From: Holophagaceae bacterium
GTDB taxonomy: Bacteria; Acidobacteriota; Holophagae; Holophagales; Holophagaceae
DNA length: 64,000 nt
Direction: 5' to 3'
Assembly: GCA_023257195.1 (NCBI GenBank)
Contig: JALRCU010000003.1
Location: 62,001-126,000 of the forward strand
Part shown: piece by piece, positions 52,774 to 61,507 of the stretch
How the letters are laid out: every line of letters begins with the position of its first letter
How positions within the stretch are numbered: position 1 is the first letter of the stretch
The notes under the pieces: generated by a model
The model's input: the letters and a program-made list of their open reading frames with translations, nothing else
What the model was told of the DNA's origin: nothing
Database searches by the model: none
Position numbers and translations under genes: made by a program

Positions 52774-53769
52774 ATGAGCCGTTACGCCAAGCAGTCTCTG
52801 TTTCTCGGGGAGGCTAGTCAACTTAAGATCGCCCATGCCAGCGTGGCAATTGTAGGTCTTGGAGCTACGGGGTCCGTATTAGCTCAATGGCTTGCACGCG
52901 CAGGTATTGGAACTTTACACCTTATTGATCGAGATTTTGTGGAGATAAGTAATCTCCAACGCCAACTTCTCTATGACGAATCCGATATAGGCCAACCCAA
53001 AGCTCTCGCCGCCGAAAAAAAACTTCGATCTATTAATTCTTCCATTAAAATTTATGCCCACGTTGTTGATCTTGTCCCCGATAATGCGGAAAAACTTTTG
53101 AGCCATGCTGATGTCATCGGTGATGGCTCGGATAACTTTGATGCCCGATTTCTTATGAATGATGTCAGTATTCGCCATCGTATTCCTTGGGTCTATAGCG
53201 GAGCGGTGGGAAGTGAGGGAATGGTCTGGCCGATTCATCCCCCTGCGACTCCTTGTTTTCGCTGCCTAATGGAACAACCTCCTGAGCAGGCCGACATTGA
53301 TACTTGCGATACCGCAGGTGTTTTGGGGCCCGTCACCGGTCTTGTAGGATCCTGGGCGGCTACTGAGATTCTTAAATTCGTTGTGGATGAGCCGCCTCAG
53401 CCTGACCTCATTCGTCTCGATCAGTGGAGTAATGAGCGTCAATTTATTCATGCCCCAACGGATCGATGTCGATTCTGTCTCGAAGGGATCACCGAATTTC
53501 TTGATACCCCCTGGCAAATAAAAACAAGTGCTCTATGTGGAACCCCTGGGGTTCAGTTGAGAGTCAATCCAGCTCGAGATCTGGATCTTATTTCCCTATC
53601 CAATCGACTTAAATACAGAAAAGATTCGGACTGGAAACGGACCCCACTTTTCATTCAGGGAAAAGAGGGGGATGTAGCCATCACCATATTCAAAGATGGT
53701 CGAATGATATTTCGAGGTGACATTCTGCCTGAGAGAGCACAGCATTGGTTCCATGAGGTTTTGGGATGA
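52774..53769 (+). CDS. thiF: ThiF/MoeB-family E1-like adenylyltransferase
   Basis: It activates the C-terminal Gly of a small sulfur carrier (ThiS or MoaD) by adenylation. The 331 residues show the nucleotide fold VAIVGLGATGSVLAQWL, RDFVEISNLQRQ, the ATP-site Asp in GDGSDNF, and two CxxC zinc pairs (CFRC and CRFC). A C-terminal segment of about 80 residues ends ITIFKDGRMIFRGDILPERAQHWF, the type seen after ThiF/MoeB in Firmicutes-like proteins; it lacks a rhodanese Cys motif. ThiF or MoeB cannot be separated by sequence alone; moaA and thiC both lie downstream. It overlaps rdgB by ATGA. Confidence 0.8.
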   Translation: MSRYAKQSLFLGEASQLKIAHASVAIVGLGATGSVLAQWLARAGIGTLHLIDRDFVEISNLQRQLLYDESDIGQPKALAAEKKLRSINSSIKIYAHVVDLVPDNAEKLLSHADVIGDGSDNFDARFLMNDVSIRHRIPWVYSGAVGSEGMVWPIHPPATPCFRCLMEQPPEQADIDTCDTAGVLGPVTGLVGSWAATEILKFVVDEPPQPDLIRLDQWSNERQFIHAPTDRCRFCLEGITEFLDTPWQIKTSALCGTPGVQLRVNPARDLDLISLSNRLKYRKDSDWKRTPLFIQGKEGDVAITIFKDGRMIFRGDILPERAQHWFHEVLG

Positions 53770-54362
53770 TTCGAATTTTACTGGCTTCTCGTAATAGCGG
53801 AAAACTCAGAGAATTTGAGACCCTCCTCCCTGAGGTTCATTGGTTTACCCTACCGGCCACAGTGAGTGAATTACCCGAAACGGGGACTTTTTTTGAAGAG
53901 AATGCACGACAAAAACTAGAGGCCGCACGATCTTGGTATGAACAACAGTCAGCTCTATTGGTGGATGGAATTCTTTCCGATGATTCAGGGTTGTGTGTGG
54001 ATGCTCTCTGGGGTGGCCCCGGTGTTTTGACAGCCCATTTCGGACCTGGCCTCAGTGCTCAAGAAAGAAATATCAAACTCTTAACTTTACTTAATCCCTA
54101 CGATCCCAGATCAGCTCGCTATGTCTGTGTACTGGCTTGGTGGCAACCCAATCAGGGGATAAAAATATTTTCAGGGGTCGCCGAAGGCTCTCTCGCTAGG
54201 ACCCCTAGGGGCTGTAAAGGTTTTGGATACGATCCCATCTTTCAACCCTATCCCTCAGAGAAAACCTTTGGAGAAATGGAAGACTTAGACAAAAATCTCG
54301 TGAGTCACCGAGGATTAGCCACCCAGGCTCTTAGGAACTATTTAGAGCTTTCTCAAAAATAA
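53766..54362 (+). CDS. rdgB: XTP/dITP diphosphatase (RdgB/HAM1)
   Basis: It hydrolyses non-canonical purine triphosphates (ITP, XTP) to keep them out of DNA and RNA. The 198 residues show ILLASRNSGKLREFETLLP, DDSGLCVDALWGGPGV, the central GYDPIFQPYP and the final SHRGLATQAL, with the catalytic Asp and metal ligands present. It overlaps the preceding ThiF-like gene (ATGA). The cobalamin riboswitch leader begins about 50 bp after its stop. Confidence 0.94.
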   Translation: MIRILLASRNSGKLREFETLLPEVHWFTLPATVSELPETGTFFEENARQKLEAARSWYEQQSALLVDGILSDDSGLCVDALWGGPGVLTAHFGPGLSAQERNIKLLTLLNPYDPRSARYVCVLAWWQPNQGIKIFSGVAEGSLARTPRGCKGFGYDPIFQPYPSEKTFGEMEDLDKNLVSHRGLATQALRNYLELSQK

Positions 54363-54411
54363 ACTTGCTTTTTATAAGTCAGGCCCTCAAGGTAAAGAAC
54401 TGACAGTTCAA

Positions 54412-54600
54412 TAACGTTTTCGATGTCGGGAAGCTGGTTAAAATCCAGCACTGCCCCGCAACGGTAAGCACCATGATTAGTATGCTCATGAGACTTAAAA
54501 ATTTTGGTCACTGAGTTTGACTCGGGAAGACCAAAGTTGGGAGTGTATTTCCCGTCGTGTGTAAGTCCGGAGACCGGTCGTAAACATCATGAAACCTAGC
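54412..54600 (+). ncRNA. Cobalamin (B12) riboswitch aptamer
   Basis: Conserved B12-box elements are visible in order: GGGAAGCTGG (54428-54437), a small hairpin with loop TTAAAAT, the core ACTGCCCCGCAACGGTAA (54450-54467) and AAGTCCGGAGACCGG (54563-54577). The closing stem is GATGT (54422-54426) with ACATC (54584-54588), extended by GTTT (54416-54419) with AAAC (54592-54595). It lies directly upstream of btuB. The aptamer would bind adenosylcobalamin and shut off the uptake operon when B12 is plentiful. It fills most of the 303-bp gap between rdgB and btuB. Confidence 0.93.
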
Positions 54601-54645
54601 CGGGGGGCTTGCGTCATTGGAATTTAGTTCCAACTCAAATCCTTG

Positions 54646-54660
54646 GCCTCATGCGGAGGC
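54646..54660 (+). promoter_or_regulatory. Shine-Dalgarno-sequestering hairpin of the B12 riboswitch
   Basis: GCCTC (54646-54650) pairs with GAGGC (54656-54660) around a 5-nt loop. The right arm overlaps the btuB Shine-Dalgarno GGAGG (54655-54659), six bases before the GTG start at 54666. There is no T-tract here, so control is most likely at translation initiation rather than termination. The switching partner strand was not identified. Confidence 0.65.
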
Positions 54661-54665
54661 ATGAA

Positions 54666-56696
54666 GTGAAATTCATATCCTTTTCTATCTTTTTAATGGT
54701 AACCCTATCTCTTGGTGGGCAAGAATCTGCCTTGCTTGAATCTGAGATCAAGAGGAGTCCCTCGGCCGTTGTATCCGTAATGGCCGAATTTGGTCAGGTT
54801 GACCTCAGAAAAACACCTAACCATATCCGTGTCCTCACTCAGGTAGATATTGAACGATATGGGGCCAAGACGCTCGGGGATTTATTAGCCTCAACAGTCC
54901 CCGGACAGGTTCTGTCGACGGGCGGACCTGGCTCTGCAGCGACCTTGCGTATTGGAGGAAGCCGGCCTGAGGATGTCACTGTTTTATTGAATGGTATTCG
55001 TATCAATGATGCCGCAGGGCTAGGAGCGGTGAATCCTAATAGCATTTCTCTCGTCGGGATCAAGCGTATAGAAATTATTGAAAGTAATGCCTCAACCCTT
55101 GTTGGATCAGGAGCCATGGGCGGTGTCGTTGCGCTTTATACAGATAACAATTCCCTGAAAGATGAAAAAAATAGTGTTGACGTCTCGCTCGGTAATCAAA
55201 CTTATCAAAACTTAAGATCTTCATTGCACACGCAATGGAAAGAAGGTTGGCTTCAAGGCTCTATTGATGCGAGTCGAGAGAGCCTCTCTACCCCGACTGC
55301 TCGAAGCTATCGAAGCATTGGTACTCACTTAGGGGTGGGTCAAGCCGTAGAAAATCACTCTTTCTTTCTGGACTATCGTAACTTTTATCAGGGAGTTCCT
55401 ATCCCTTATGTGAAAGTCGAATTAGGCCCTAGCCCTCGGCCCTCGTCAGATTACGATGCAAATCGAAATTTCCAACTTCGTAATGAACAATTGAGTCTTC
55501 GCTATGAAACAGAATTACCAAATTCCATCCCCCTTTCCTTCCATTTTGGATCTTCATCCCAATCGCGATTAGAACCCAAATATAACAACTCGGGGTATGA
55601 TCCGTATGAAAGTCGAAGAACAGAAGGTGGCCTGAAAGCTCGTTGGCAATGGTCAACAAATTTATCCTTCGCGTACCGGCTGGAATTATTTGAAGAACAA
55701 GCACAGACTCCTGCCTATCCTTTGGGTATAGATCAAGGCTCTGCCCATCACTTGTCTAATTCCATTGAGTCCCATTGGCAAGCTTCCGAAATCTTTCGTT
55801 TTCTTGTTACCTTTCGAGAAGATTACGATAAGCAACGCTTCACAACGGCTTCATCTGGATTTAGTATTGAACCCTTGACGTCTCGATCCCATACATGGCG
55901 TTTGGGGGTAACCTATCTTCCGAAAAAACAATGGATAGGCCAAGAGGAGAAATGGTTTATCTCTTTGGGCACAGGCTTCAGCCTGGCTCCACTAACCAGC
56001 AGCCTCTACCATGCCCAAAATATGCTAGATCCTAACAGCTACGGGTATGATCCGACTCGCTATACAAAGTTAGAAACCGAAGAAGGCTCTTACATTCATT
56101 TAGGTTATGAAACTTATTGGGATCGGTATCAACTTCAATTCAAATTATCTCGATTACACCATCGTAATCTTGTTTACTTTGATCTTAATTCTTTTGACTA
56201 CGCAAATGGACAGAACTTAAGAATTCAGAGTGCTGAAATGATTTTGACCTATCGTGGCGATGGTTGGAATGCGAGGGGATCTTATCGAAATCAAGAGGCT
56301 CGTCAACTCGACGTCCCCCAAGTACAGCAGTTAGTTACCAGCGCTTCTATCCGACGCCCCTTCAATATTCTTTCACTTGGGGTTGATCAACAATGGAAAG
56401 AAGTTCGTGCCAATCTTCAATGGAGCTATTCTGGAAGCCATTACGATAATTTTGGTGGTTTTCCAGCTAGGTTAGGCGCTTATCGCCACCCCTTTCAAGA
56501 TTTAAGTCTTGGGGTGTCTTGGTTGAAGAGTTCATCACTAGAGGTCACTCTTCGGGGACAGCATTTGTTACAGCCTAGGGTCACCCTCCAAGATTGGCTC
56601 TCTCGGAAATATGATTTTACGAATAATGCTCAGCAACTATATGGCTTTCCAGCCCAAGAACCGATTGTCAGCCTAGGCATAAAGTATCTTTTTTGA
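54666..56696 (+). CDS. btuB: BtuB-like TonB-dependent cobalamin receptor
   Basis: It imports cobalamin through the outer membrane. The start is GTG at 54666, set by GGAGG at 54655-54659; it gives a signal peptide (VKFISFSIFLMVTLSLGGQ). An upstream TTG frame entry lies in the riboswitch and is rejected. The 676 residues contain a plug (about 50-165) with LLASTVPGQVLSTGGPG, LRIGGSRPEDVTVLLNGIR and SGAMGGVVALYT, then a barrel ending LGIKYLF. The cobalamin identity rests on the riboswitch and the following BtuF, C and D genes. Confidence 0.93.
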   Translation: MKFISFSIFLMVTLSLGGQESALLESEIKRSPSAVVSVMAEFGQVDLRKTPNHIRVLTQVDIERYGAKTLGDLLASTVPGQVLSTGGPGSAATLRIGGSRPEDVTVLLNGIRINDAAGLGAVNPNSISLVGIKRIEIIESNASTLVGSGAMGGVVALYTDNNSLKDEKNSVDVSLGNQTYQNLRSSLHTQWKEGWLQGSIDASRESLSTPTARSYRSIGTHLGVGQAVENHSFFLDYRNFYQGVPIPYVKVELGPSPRPSSDYDANRNFQLRNEQLSLRYETELPNSIPLSFHFGSSSQSRLEPKYNNSGYDPYESRRTEGGLKARWQWSTNLSFAYRLELFEEQAQTPAYPLGIDQGSAHHLSNSIESHWQASEIFRFLVTFREDYDKQRFTTASSGFSIEPLTSRSHTWRLGVTYLPKKQWIGQEEKWFISLGTGFSLAPLTSSLYHAQNMLDPNSYGYDPTRYTKLETEEGSYIHLGYETYWDRYQLQFKLSRLHHRNLVYFDLNSFDYANGQNLRIQSAEMILTYRGDGWNARGSYRNQEARQLDVPQVQQLVTSASIRRPFNILSLGVDQQWKEVRANLQWSYSGSHYDNFGGFPARLGAYRHPFQDLSLGVSWLKSSSLEVTLRGQHLLQPRVTLQDWLSRKYDFTNNAQQLYGFPAQEPIVSLGIKYLF

Positions 56697-56707
56697 TGGA
56701 ATCCTCA

Positions 56708-57538
56708 ATGCGACTTATAGTTTTCAGCTTCTTTTGCAGCGCTTTACTTTGGTCTCAAGGACTCCCTCAGAGAATTGTGTCGCAAACCGTGGGGACGGAT
56801 GAATTATTAGTCGATCTTTGCCAGCCTCATCGAATTGCTGCCTTGAGCTTTTTATCGAGAAATCCGGCCTATTCGGACGTTGTCCTTGCGGCAGAAAGAT
56901 TTCCTCAAGTTCAGGATGGAAGTGCAGAGCAAATTCTCAAGTACAAACCGGATCTAGTCTTATTTACGAATTACTCAAGACCTGAACTAGTGGAACAAAT
57001 TAAAAGAGCAGGTATTCCCATTTTAGTCTTTGATCGCTTCAACACGCTCGAAGATGTTTATGGAAATATTCGTAAACTCGGTAAGGCGCTGGGTAGGGCT
57101 CAGGCTGCAGAGTCTCTTATTCGTCAATGCGAAGACCGAGTCTCTGTTCTTCAAAAACGCCTACAAGGAGTTATCCCTCGCCGTGTCATAGCCCCCTCTT
57201 CATATCATTACCTCGCGGGTCTCGAAACTACCTTTCAGGATTTATGTGATCATGCAGGCGCAATCAATGTAGCTGGAGAAGCCGGCCTACGGGGTCACAG
57301 CCCGACTCCTACTGAGGCTTTGATGCGATGGAGCGTCGATTATTTGGTCCTTTCAGACACTGGTGCTCGGGATAAATTAACTACCCTAAGAAAACATCCT
57401 TCTTTTGGGATGTTGCCAGCAACCCAAATGGGGCGAGTCGTTTGGATTCCCGAGGCGCTTCTGTCGAGTGTTACGCACCGTCGAATCCGAGGTTATGAGA
57501 TGATGGCTCAACAACTTTATCCCGAGTTATTCCGATGA
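56708..57538 (+). CDS. btuF: BtuF-like periplasmic cobalamin-binding protein
   Basis: A substrate-binding protein that passes B12 to the BtuCD transporter. The start at 56708 (GGA upstream) gives MRLIVFSFFCSALLWSQG, a signal peptide; an ATG at 56696 overlapping the btuB stop is an alternative. The 276 residues have the helical-backbone receptor layout: PQRIVSQTVGTDELL, LKYKPDLVLFTN, and a mature domain ending RGYEMMAQQLYPELF. Unlike the BtuF-like domain fused to endonuclease III, this one is exported, so the two proteins act in different compartments. Confidence 0.88.
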   Translation: MRLIVFSFFCSALLWSQGLPQRIVSQTVGTDELLVDLCQPHRIAALSFLSRNPAYSDVVLAAERFPQVQDGSAEQILKYKPDLVLFTNYSRPELVEQIKRAGIPILVFDRFNTLEDVYGNIRKLGKALGRAQAAESLIRQCEDRVSVLQKRLQGVIPRRVIAPSSYHYLAGLETTFQDLCDHAGAINVAGEAGLRGHSPTPTEALMRWSVDYLVLSDTGARDKLTTLRKHPSFGMLPATQMGRVVWIPEALLSSVTHRRIRGYEMMAQQLYPELFR

Positions 57539-58512
57539 AAAAATATCCACTTATCCTAGGATTGATCACCCTTGCTTTGAGCATCTTATTCTTTGCGTCG
57601 ATTATTTGGGGGGAAGTCTACCTATCTTTTCCAGAATTATGGGATGGGCTAAGACGTACCGATCCGGTGGTGCAAAGTATTCTTTGGAATATTCGTCTTC
57701 CTCGAGCATTAGTGGCAATGGCGGTTGGCGCCAGCCTTTCAATTTCGGGTTTAATGATGCAGGCCTATTTCAAAAATCCTCTAGCCTCTCCCGGCTTGCT
57801 TGGGGTTTCGAGCGGTGGTGCTCTTGGGGCTGTTCTCTATATTGGATACGGTTCTAACTGGCTTGGAATGTGGGGACTCCCCGGTGCTTCGATGGCCGGA
57901 GCTTTCTTGGCTACATTCTTGGTCCTATCGCTCTCAGAGATTGGTCTTGGAACTCAGAGATTGCTTCTAGCGGGAATTGCTCTCAATGCCCTTTTGGGAG
58001 CCGCCACTAGCTTTGTTTTATCGCTCTCTGTTTCCTCATTTGAACGCTCAGGTCAAATACTATTTTGGCTCTTGGGTAGTCTTGAAGATCGGACATGGGA
58101 ACACGTATGGGTGAGCTTGCCACTCACCGTGGTTCTTGGTTTTTTTATTACGTCCTTAGGTTCACCCATGAATCTTTTAAGTTTAGGTGAATCTGGAGCG
58201 CAAAGTTTAGGTGTCAATGTTCGTCAATTTCGCTGGAAGATGATTATTCTTTCCACTCTCCTGACGGCCGTAGCTACGGCTGTAGCGGGCGTGATAGGTT
58301 TTGTGGGTCTCATTATCCCCCATATTTTCAGACTTCTTTTGGGCCCTGATCATAAACGACTGATTCCTTGTTGTCTCATCGGCGGTGCAGCGTTTCTTCT
58401 TGGATGTGATCTGATATCCCGAACATTGAATATAGGTTTGCGGGTTGGAGTGATCACTTCATTGATTGGGGGCCCTTTCTTTCTTTGGCTTCTCCAAAAG
58501 CGTGCCGTATGA
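57535..58512 (+). CDS. btuC: BtuC/FecCD-family ABC permease
   Basis: The inner-membrane permease of the B12 ABC importer. The 325 residues form about ten transmembrane helices with the FecCD signature FKNPLASPGLLGVSSGGALGA and the C-terminal FVGLIIPHIFRLLLGPDHKRL that contacts the ATPase. It overlaps btuF (ATGA) and btuD (ATGA), so translation is coupled throughout. Confidence 0.93.
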   Translation: MKKYPLILGLITLALSILFFASIIWGEVYLSFPELWDGLRRTDPVVQSILWNIRLPRALVAMAVGASLSISGLMMQAYFKNPLASPGLLGVSSGGALGAVLYIGYGSNWLGMWGLPGASMAGAFLATFLVLSLSEIGLGTQRLLLAGIALNALLGAATSFVLSLSVSSFERSGQILFWLLGSLEDRTWEHVWVSLPLTVVLGFFITSLGSPMNLLSLGESGAQSLGVNVRQFRWKMIILSTLLTAVATAVAGVIGFVGLIIPHIFRLLLGPDHKRLIPCCLIGGAAFLLGCDLISRTLNIGLRVGVITSLIGGPFFLWLLQKRAV

Positions 58513-59231
58513 GTTCCGTTCTCAAAACAAAAGATCTCCAGGTTGTACATCGTTTAAATCCGATGTCTTTGACCTTTCAATCCGGCTCACTAATCGCCAT
58601 TATCGGACCAAATGGCTCGGGTAAATCCACATTTCTCCAGGCGATTTCAGGCTTGCTCTCCTATGACGGAGAGGTCATCTGGAACGGATTTAATCTCAAT
58701 GATATTCCGGTCTATCAGCGAGCTCAACAATTGGCTTGGGTTGGCCCAGAGCCTAATTTTCAATTTCCTTTCACCGTTCAGGAAGTTCTTCGTATGGGTC
58801 GTTTCGCTCGGGGTGAGGATAGTCACAATCTAGAGCCTTACTTAAAGGACATGGACTTAGTAAGTCTAGCTGATCGCCCGATTACCCAAATTAGTACAGG
58901 GGAAAAGCAACGCACTTTATTAGCGCGCGCCATGGTGACTCAAGCTCCTATTCAATGTTGGGACGAACCCCTTTCATCTCTTGATATTCGGCATCAGTTA
59001 GAAATTCTGATGAAGGCAAGAGCGATGGCCGATGCAGGTGCTACTATCTTGATTTCACTTCATGACTTAAGAGTTGCTCATTGTATGGATCAAGTTGTTT
59101 TACTCGATCAAGGAAATTTGATAGCCTGCGGATCGCCAGCCCAAGTCCTTACCCCGGCCTTACTCCGACAAGTCTTTGGTGTGCTCTCTCGTGAATCGAT
59201 GGGCTTAGTTCTTGAACTCCCCCCTAAATAG
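58509..59231 (+). CDS. btuD: BtuD-like ABC transporter ATPase
   Basis: The ATPase of the B12 importer. The start at 58509 overlaps the btuC stop (ATGA); an upstream in-frame start lies inside btuC. The 240 residues contain Walker A GPNGSGKST, Q-loop WVGPEP, Walker B CWDEPLSSLD and switch His in SLHDL. The signature, usually LSGGQ/E, reads ISTGE, a permissible variant. Last gene of the riboswitch-controlled operon; recA follows after 146 bp. Confidence 0.92.
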   Translation: MSSVLKTKDLQVVHRLNPMSLTFQSGSLIAIIGPNGSGKSTFLQAISGLLSYDGEVIWNGFNLNDIPVYQRAQQLAWVGPEPNFQFPFTVQEVLRMGRFARGEDSHNLEPYLKDMDLVSLADRPITQISTGEKQRTLLARAMVTQAPIQCWDEPLSSLDIRHQLEILMKARAMADAGATILISLHDLRVAHCMDQVVLLDQGNLIACGSPAQVLTPALLRQVFGVLSRESMGLVLELPPK

Positions 59232-59276
59232 AGGTCCATAAAGGGTAATATAGTTATATTTTTAAAATATAAGAAT

Positions 59277-59289
59277 TGTAATAATTACA
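59277..59289. promoter_or_regulatory. 13-bp palindrome upstream of recA, possible operator
   Basis: TGTAAT (59277-59282) and ATTACA (59284-59289) are perfect inverted arms around one base, in the A/T-rich 146-bp gap between btuD and recA. A TTGAC-type element follows at about 59304. It could be an SOS-type operator, but LexA sites vary widely between phyla, so this is a candidate only. Confidence 0.3.
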
Positions 59290-59377
59290 CTTAACATCAT
59301 TTTATTGACGCCCAAATCTTTTTCTTGTTTTTTTCGCTTTTTGGGTCATTCTATTAATCCTGACTTGGAGATAACTT

Positions 59378-60433
59378 ATGGCTGCGACTGACCGCGACGA
59401 ACGCATCAAGACCCTCTCACGAACTTTAGCTGATATCGAAAAAAGCTACGGTAAGGGTTCGATTATGAAATTAGGGGAACGTGAAAACGTGGCTGAGGGC
59501 CTAGAAATAATTTCTACAGGCTCAATTGCTCTCGACGCTGCTCTAGGTGTTGGCGGGATTCCCAAGGGCCGTATTGTTGAAGTCTATGGTCCAGAATCTA
59601 GCGGTAAAACCACTTTGGCTCTACATATGGTTGCCGAAGCTCAAAAAGCAGGTGGTATAGCAGCCTACATTGATGCAGAACATGCACTGGATCCTGATTA
59701 TGCAAAAAAGTTGGGCGTCGATGTTGAGAATCTCTTCATTAGTCAACCTGATTCAGGAGAACAGGCCCTCGAGATTTGTGATCAACTTGTTAAATCAGGA
59801 TCGCTAGATATCATTGTTATTGATTCTGTAGCTGCTCTTGTACCGAAAGCAGAAATTGATGGGGAAATGGGAGATAGTCATGTAGGCCTACAGGCTCGCC
59901 TGATGAGTCAAGCTCTGAGGAAAATGGCTGGAACCATTAGCAAAACCAATACCTGCGTTGTTTTCATTAATCAAATTCGTATGAAGATCGGCATTATGTT
60001 TGGTAATCCTGAAACGACAACCGGGGGAAATGCGTTGAAATTTTATGCTTCGGTACGTTTAGATGTTCGAAGTGTTCAGAGCATCAAGGGTAATACATCA
60101 GACCCTCTTGTTGCCGCAAAAGATGAAGATGCTTCCGTCATTGGTAAAAAAACTAAAGTAAAAGTTGTCAAAAATAAAGTAGCTCCCCCTCTCAAAGTTA
60201 TTACGTTCGACATTATGTATGGCGAGGGTATTTCAAGACCTAGCGAATTAGTTGAATTGGCAACGACACTTGAAATCATTCAGAAGAGCGGATCGTGGTT
60301 CAGCTATAAAGAATCACGTCTAGGACAGGGAAGCGATAATATTCGAAAATTATTTATCGATAATCCCGAAATGGCCGATGAAATTGAAAATCAAATTCGA
60401 GAAAAGTTAGGTTTAAAGGCAAAAATAAAATAA
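59378..60433 (+). CDS. recA: Recombinase A
   Basis: It forms filaments on single-stranded DNA for homologous recombination and triggers LexA self-cleavage. The 351 residues show Walker A GPESSGKT (71-78), Walker [11 protein letters not shown], the L1/L2 DNA-binding loops ([36 protein letters not shown]) and a normal C-terminal domain. The end is basic (LGLKAKIK) and lacks the acidic tail that moderates E. coli RecA. CTTGGAG precedes the ATG. A strong inverted repeat lies 29 bp after the stop. Confidence 0.98.
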   Translation: MAATDRDERIKTLSRTLADIEKSYGKGSIMKLGERENVAEGLEIISTGSIALDAALGVGGIPKGRIVEVYGPESSGKTTLALHMVAEAQKAGGIAAYIDAEHALDPDYAKKLGVDVENLFISQPDSGEQALEICDQLVKSGSLDIIVIDSVAALVPKAEIDGEMGDSHVGLQARLMSQALRKMAGTISKTNTCVVFINQIRMKIGIMFGNPETTTGGNALKFYASVRLDVRSVQSIKGNTSDPLVAAKDEDASVIGKKTKVKVVKNKVAPPLKVITFDIMYGEGISRPSELVELATTLEIIQKSGSWFSYKESRLGQGSDNIRKLFIDNPEMADEIENQIREKLGLKAKIK

Positions 60434-60462
60434 ACACCACTCCTGGAAGGGGTAGCGCTAAA

Positions 60463-60488
60463 ATGACGAGCAGTAGTCTGCTCGTCAT
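60463..60488 (+). other. Perfect 11-bp stem-loop after recA, no T-tract
   Basis: ATGACGAGCAG (60463-60473) pairs fully with CTGCTCGTCAT (60478-60488) around TAGT. What follows is AGAGGGGC, not T, so it is not a standard rho-independent terminator. The next gene's Shine-Dalgarno (AAGGAG, 60497-60502) lies 8 bases later. Confidence 0.65.
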
Positions 60489-60508
60489 AGAGGGGCAAGG
60501 AGTAGTTC

Positions 60509-61459
60509 TTGAGTTTTGTTGTTCATACAGTCGATTTGAGGGAATTCCTAGAGGGAAGTCCTAGCGAGAGGCAGTCCTTTTCTCGTCAAATCGGTGAAAG
60601 CCTGAAAAATACAGGATTTGTTAAAGTCTCGGGACATAGCATTACCCCTCAGCGTCTTAATCATGCCTATCAGGACATCAAGGCTTTTTTTGTACTTCCT
60701 GAGGTTACTAAAAATCAATACATCGTTCAGGGCTCAGGGGGGGCAAGAGGCTACACGTCGTTTGGACAAGAGCACGCCAAAGATAATCCCATTCCAGATC
60801 TAAAGGAATTTTGGCATGTTGGACAAGAAAATCCACCCGACGGGTTTGATCCTTCCATCTATTTCAGAAATCTTTGGCCCCATGAAACTCCTCGATTTAA
60901 AGAAAGCCTGTGGAGTCTTTATCGTGATCTTGAAGTATGTTCGCAGCAGTTATTAGAATCCCTAGAATTGTATTTTGATCTTCCTCACCGCCATTTAGCC
61001 GATATGGTAGTCCAAGGTAATTCGATTTTGAGGCTGATCCATTACCCTGCCCTTAAAGACCGATTTATTCCAGGAGGTGTCCGAGCCTCAGCCCATGAAG
61101 ATATCAATTTGATCACCTTGCTTCCAGCTGCAACAGAGAGTGGCCTTGAGCTACAGGATCGAGAGGGGCATTGGCATGCTGTGGATGGATTAGAAGGAGA
61201 AATAGTGGTTGATGCGGGCGATATGCTGAGCCGCCATGTAAACGGAATTATTCCGAGTACGACTCATCGCGTGGTAAATCCTAAATCACCAGATGATGTT
61301 CGCTACTCTATGCCCTTTTTTGCACATCCAAGGCCGGAAGTGATACTCGATTGTCCACCCTCTTTGCTCAAAGAGGGAGCGCTAAAAAAATATTCTCCCA
61401 TCCGAGCTAATGACTTTCTTATACAGCGTTTGATAGAAATTGGGCTTATCAAACCATAG
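60509..61459 (+). CDS. 2-oxoglutarate/Fe(II) oxygenase, isopenicillin N synthase-like
   Basis: A 316-residue non-heme iron oxygenase. The jelly-roll carries the facial triad H196-x-D198 (SAHEDINLITL) and H253 (STTHRVVNP), with R265-x-S267 (RYSMPFF) for 2-oxoglutarate. The N-terminal domain (DIKAFFVLPEVTKNQY) fits the isopenicillin N synthase/ethylene-forming/gibberellin oxidase group. The reaction is unknown. The start is TTG at 60509, supported by AAGGAG six bases upstream. It follows recA and precedes moaA, with no obvious functional link to either. Confidence 0.85.
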   Translation: MSFVVHTVDLREFLEGSPSERQSFSRQIGESLKNTGFVKVSGHSITPQRLNHAYQDIKAFFVLPEVTKNQYIVQGSGGARGYTSFGQEHAKDNPIPDLKEFWHVGQENPPDGFDPSIYFRNLWPHETPRFKESLWSLYRDLEVCSQQLLESLELYFDLPHRHLADMVVQGNSILRLIHYPALKDRFIPGGVRASAHEDINLITLLPAATESGLELQDREGHWHAVDGLEGEIVVDAGDMLSRHVNGIIPSTTHRVVNPKSPDDVRYSMPFFAHPRPEVILDCPPSLLKEGALKKYSPIRANDFLIQRLIEIGLIKP

Positions 61460-61507
61460 GAAAGTAAGTTCGACTATGTATCGATCCAATTCTTCTCAGG
61501 AACCCTT

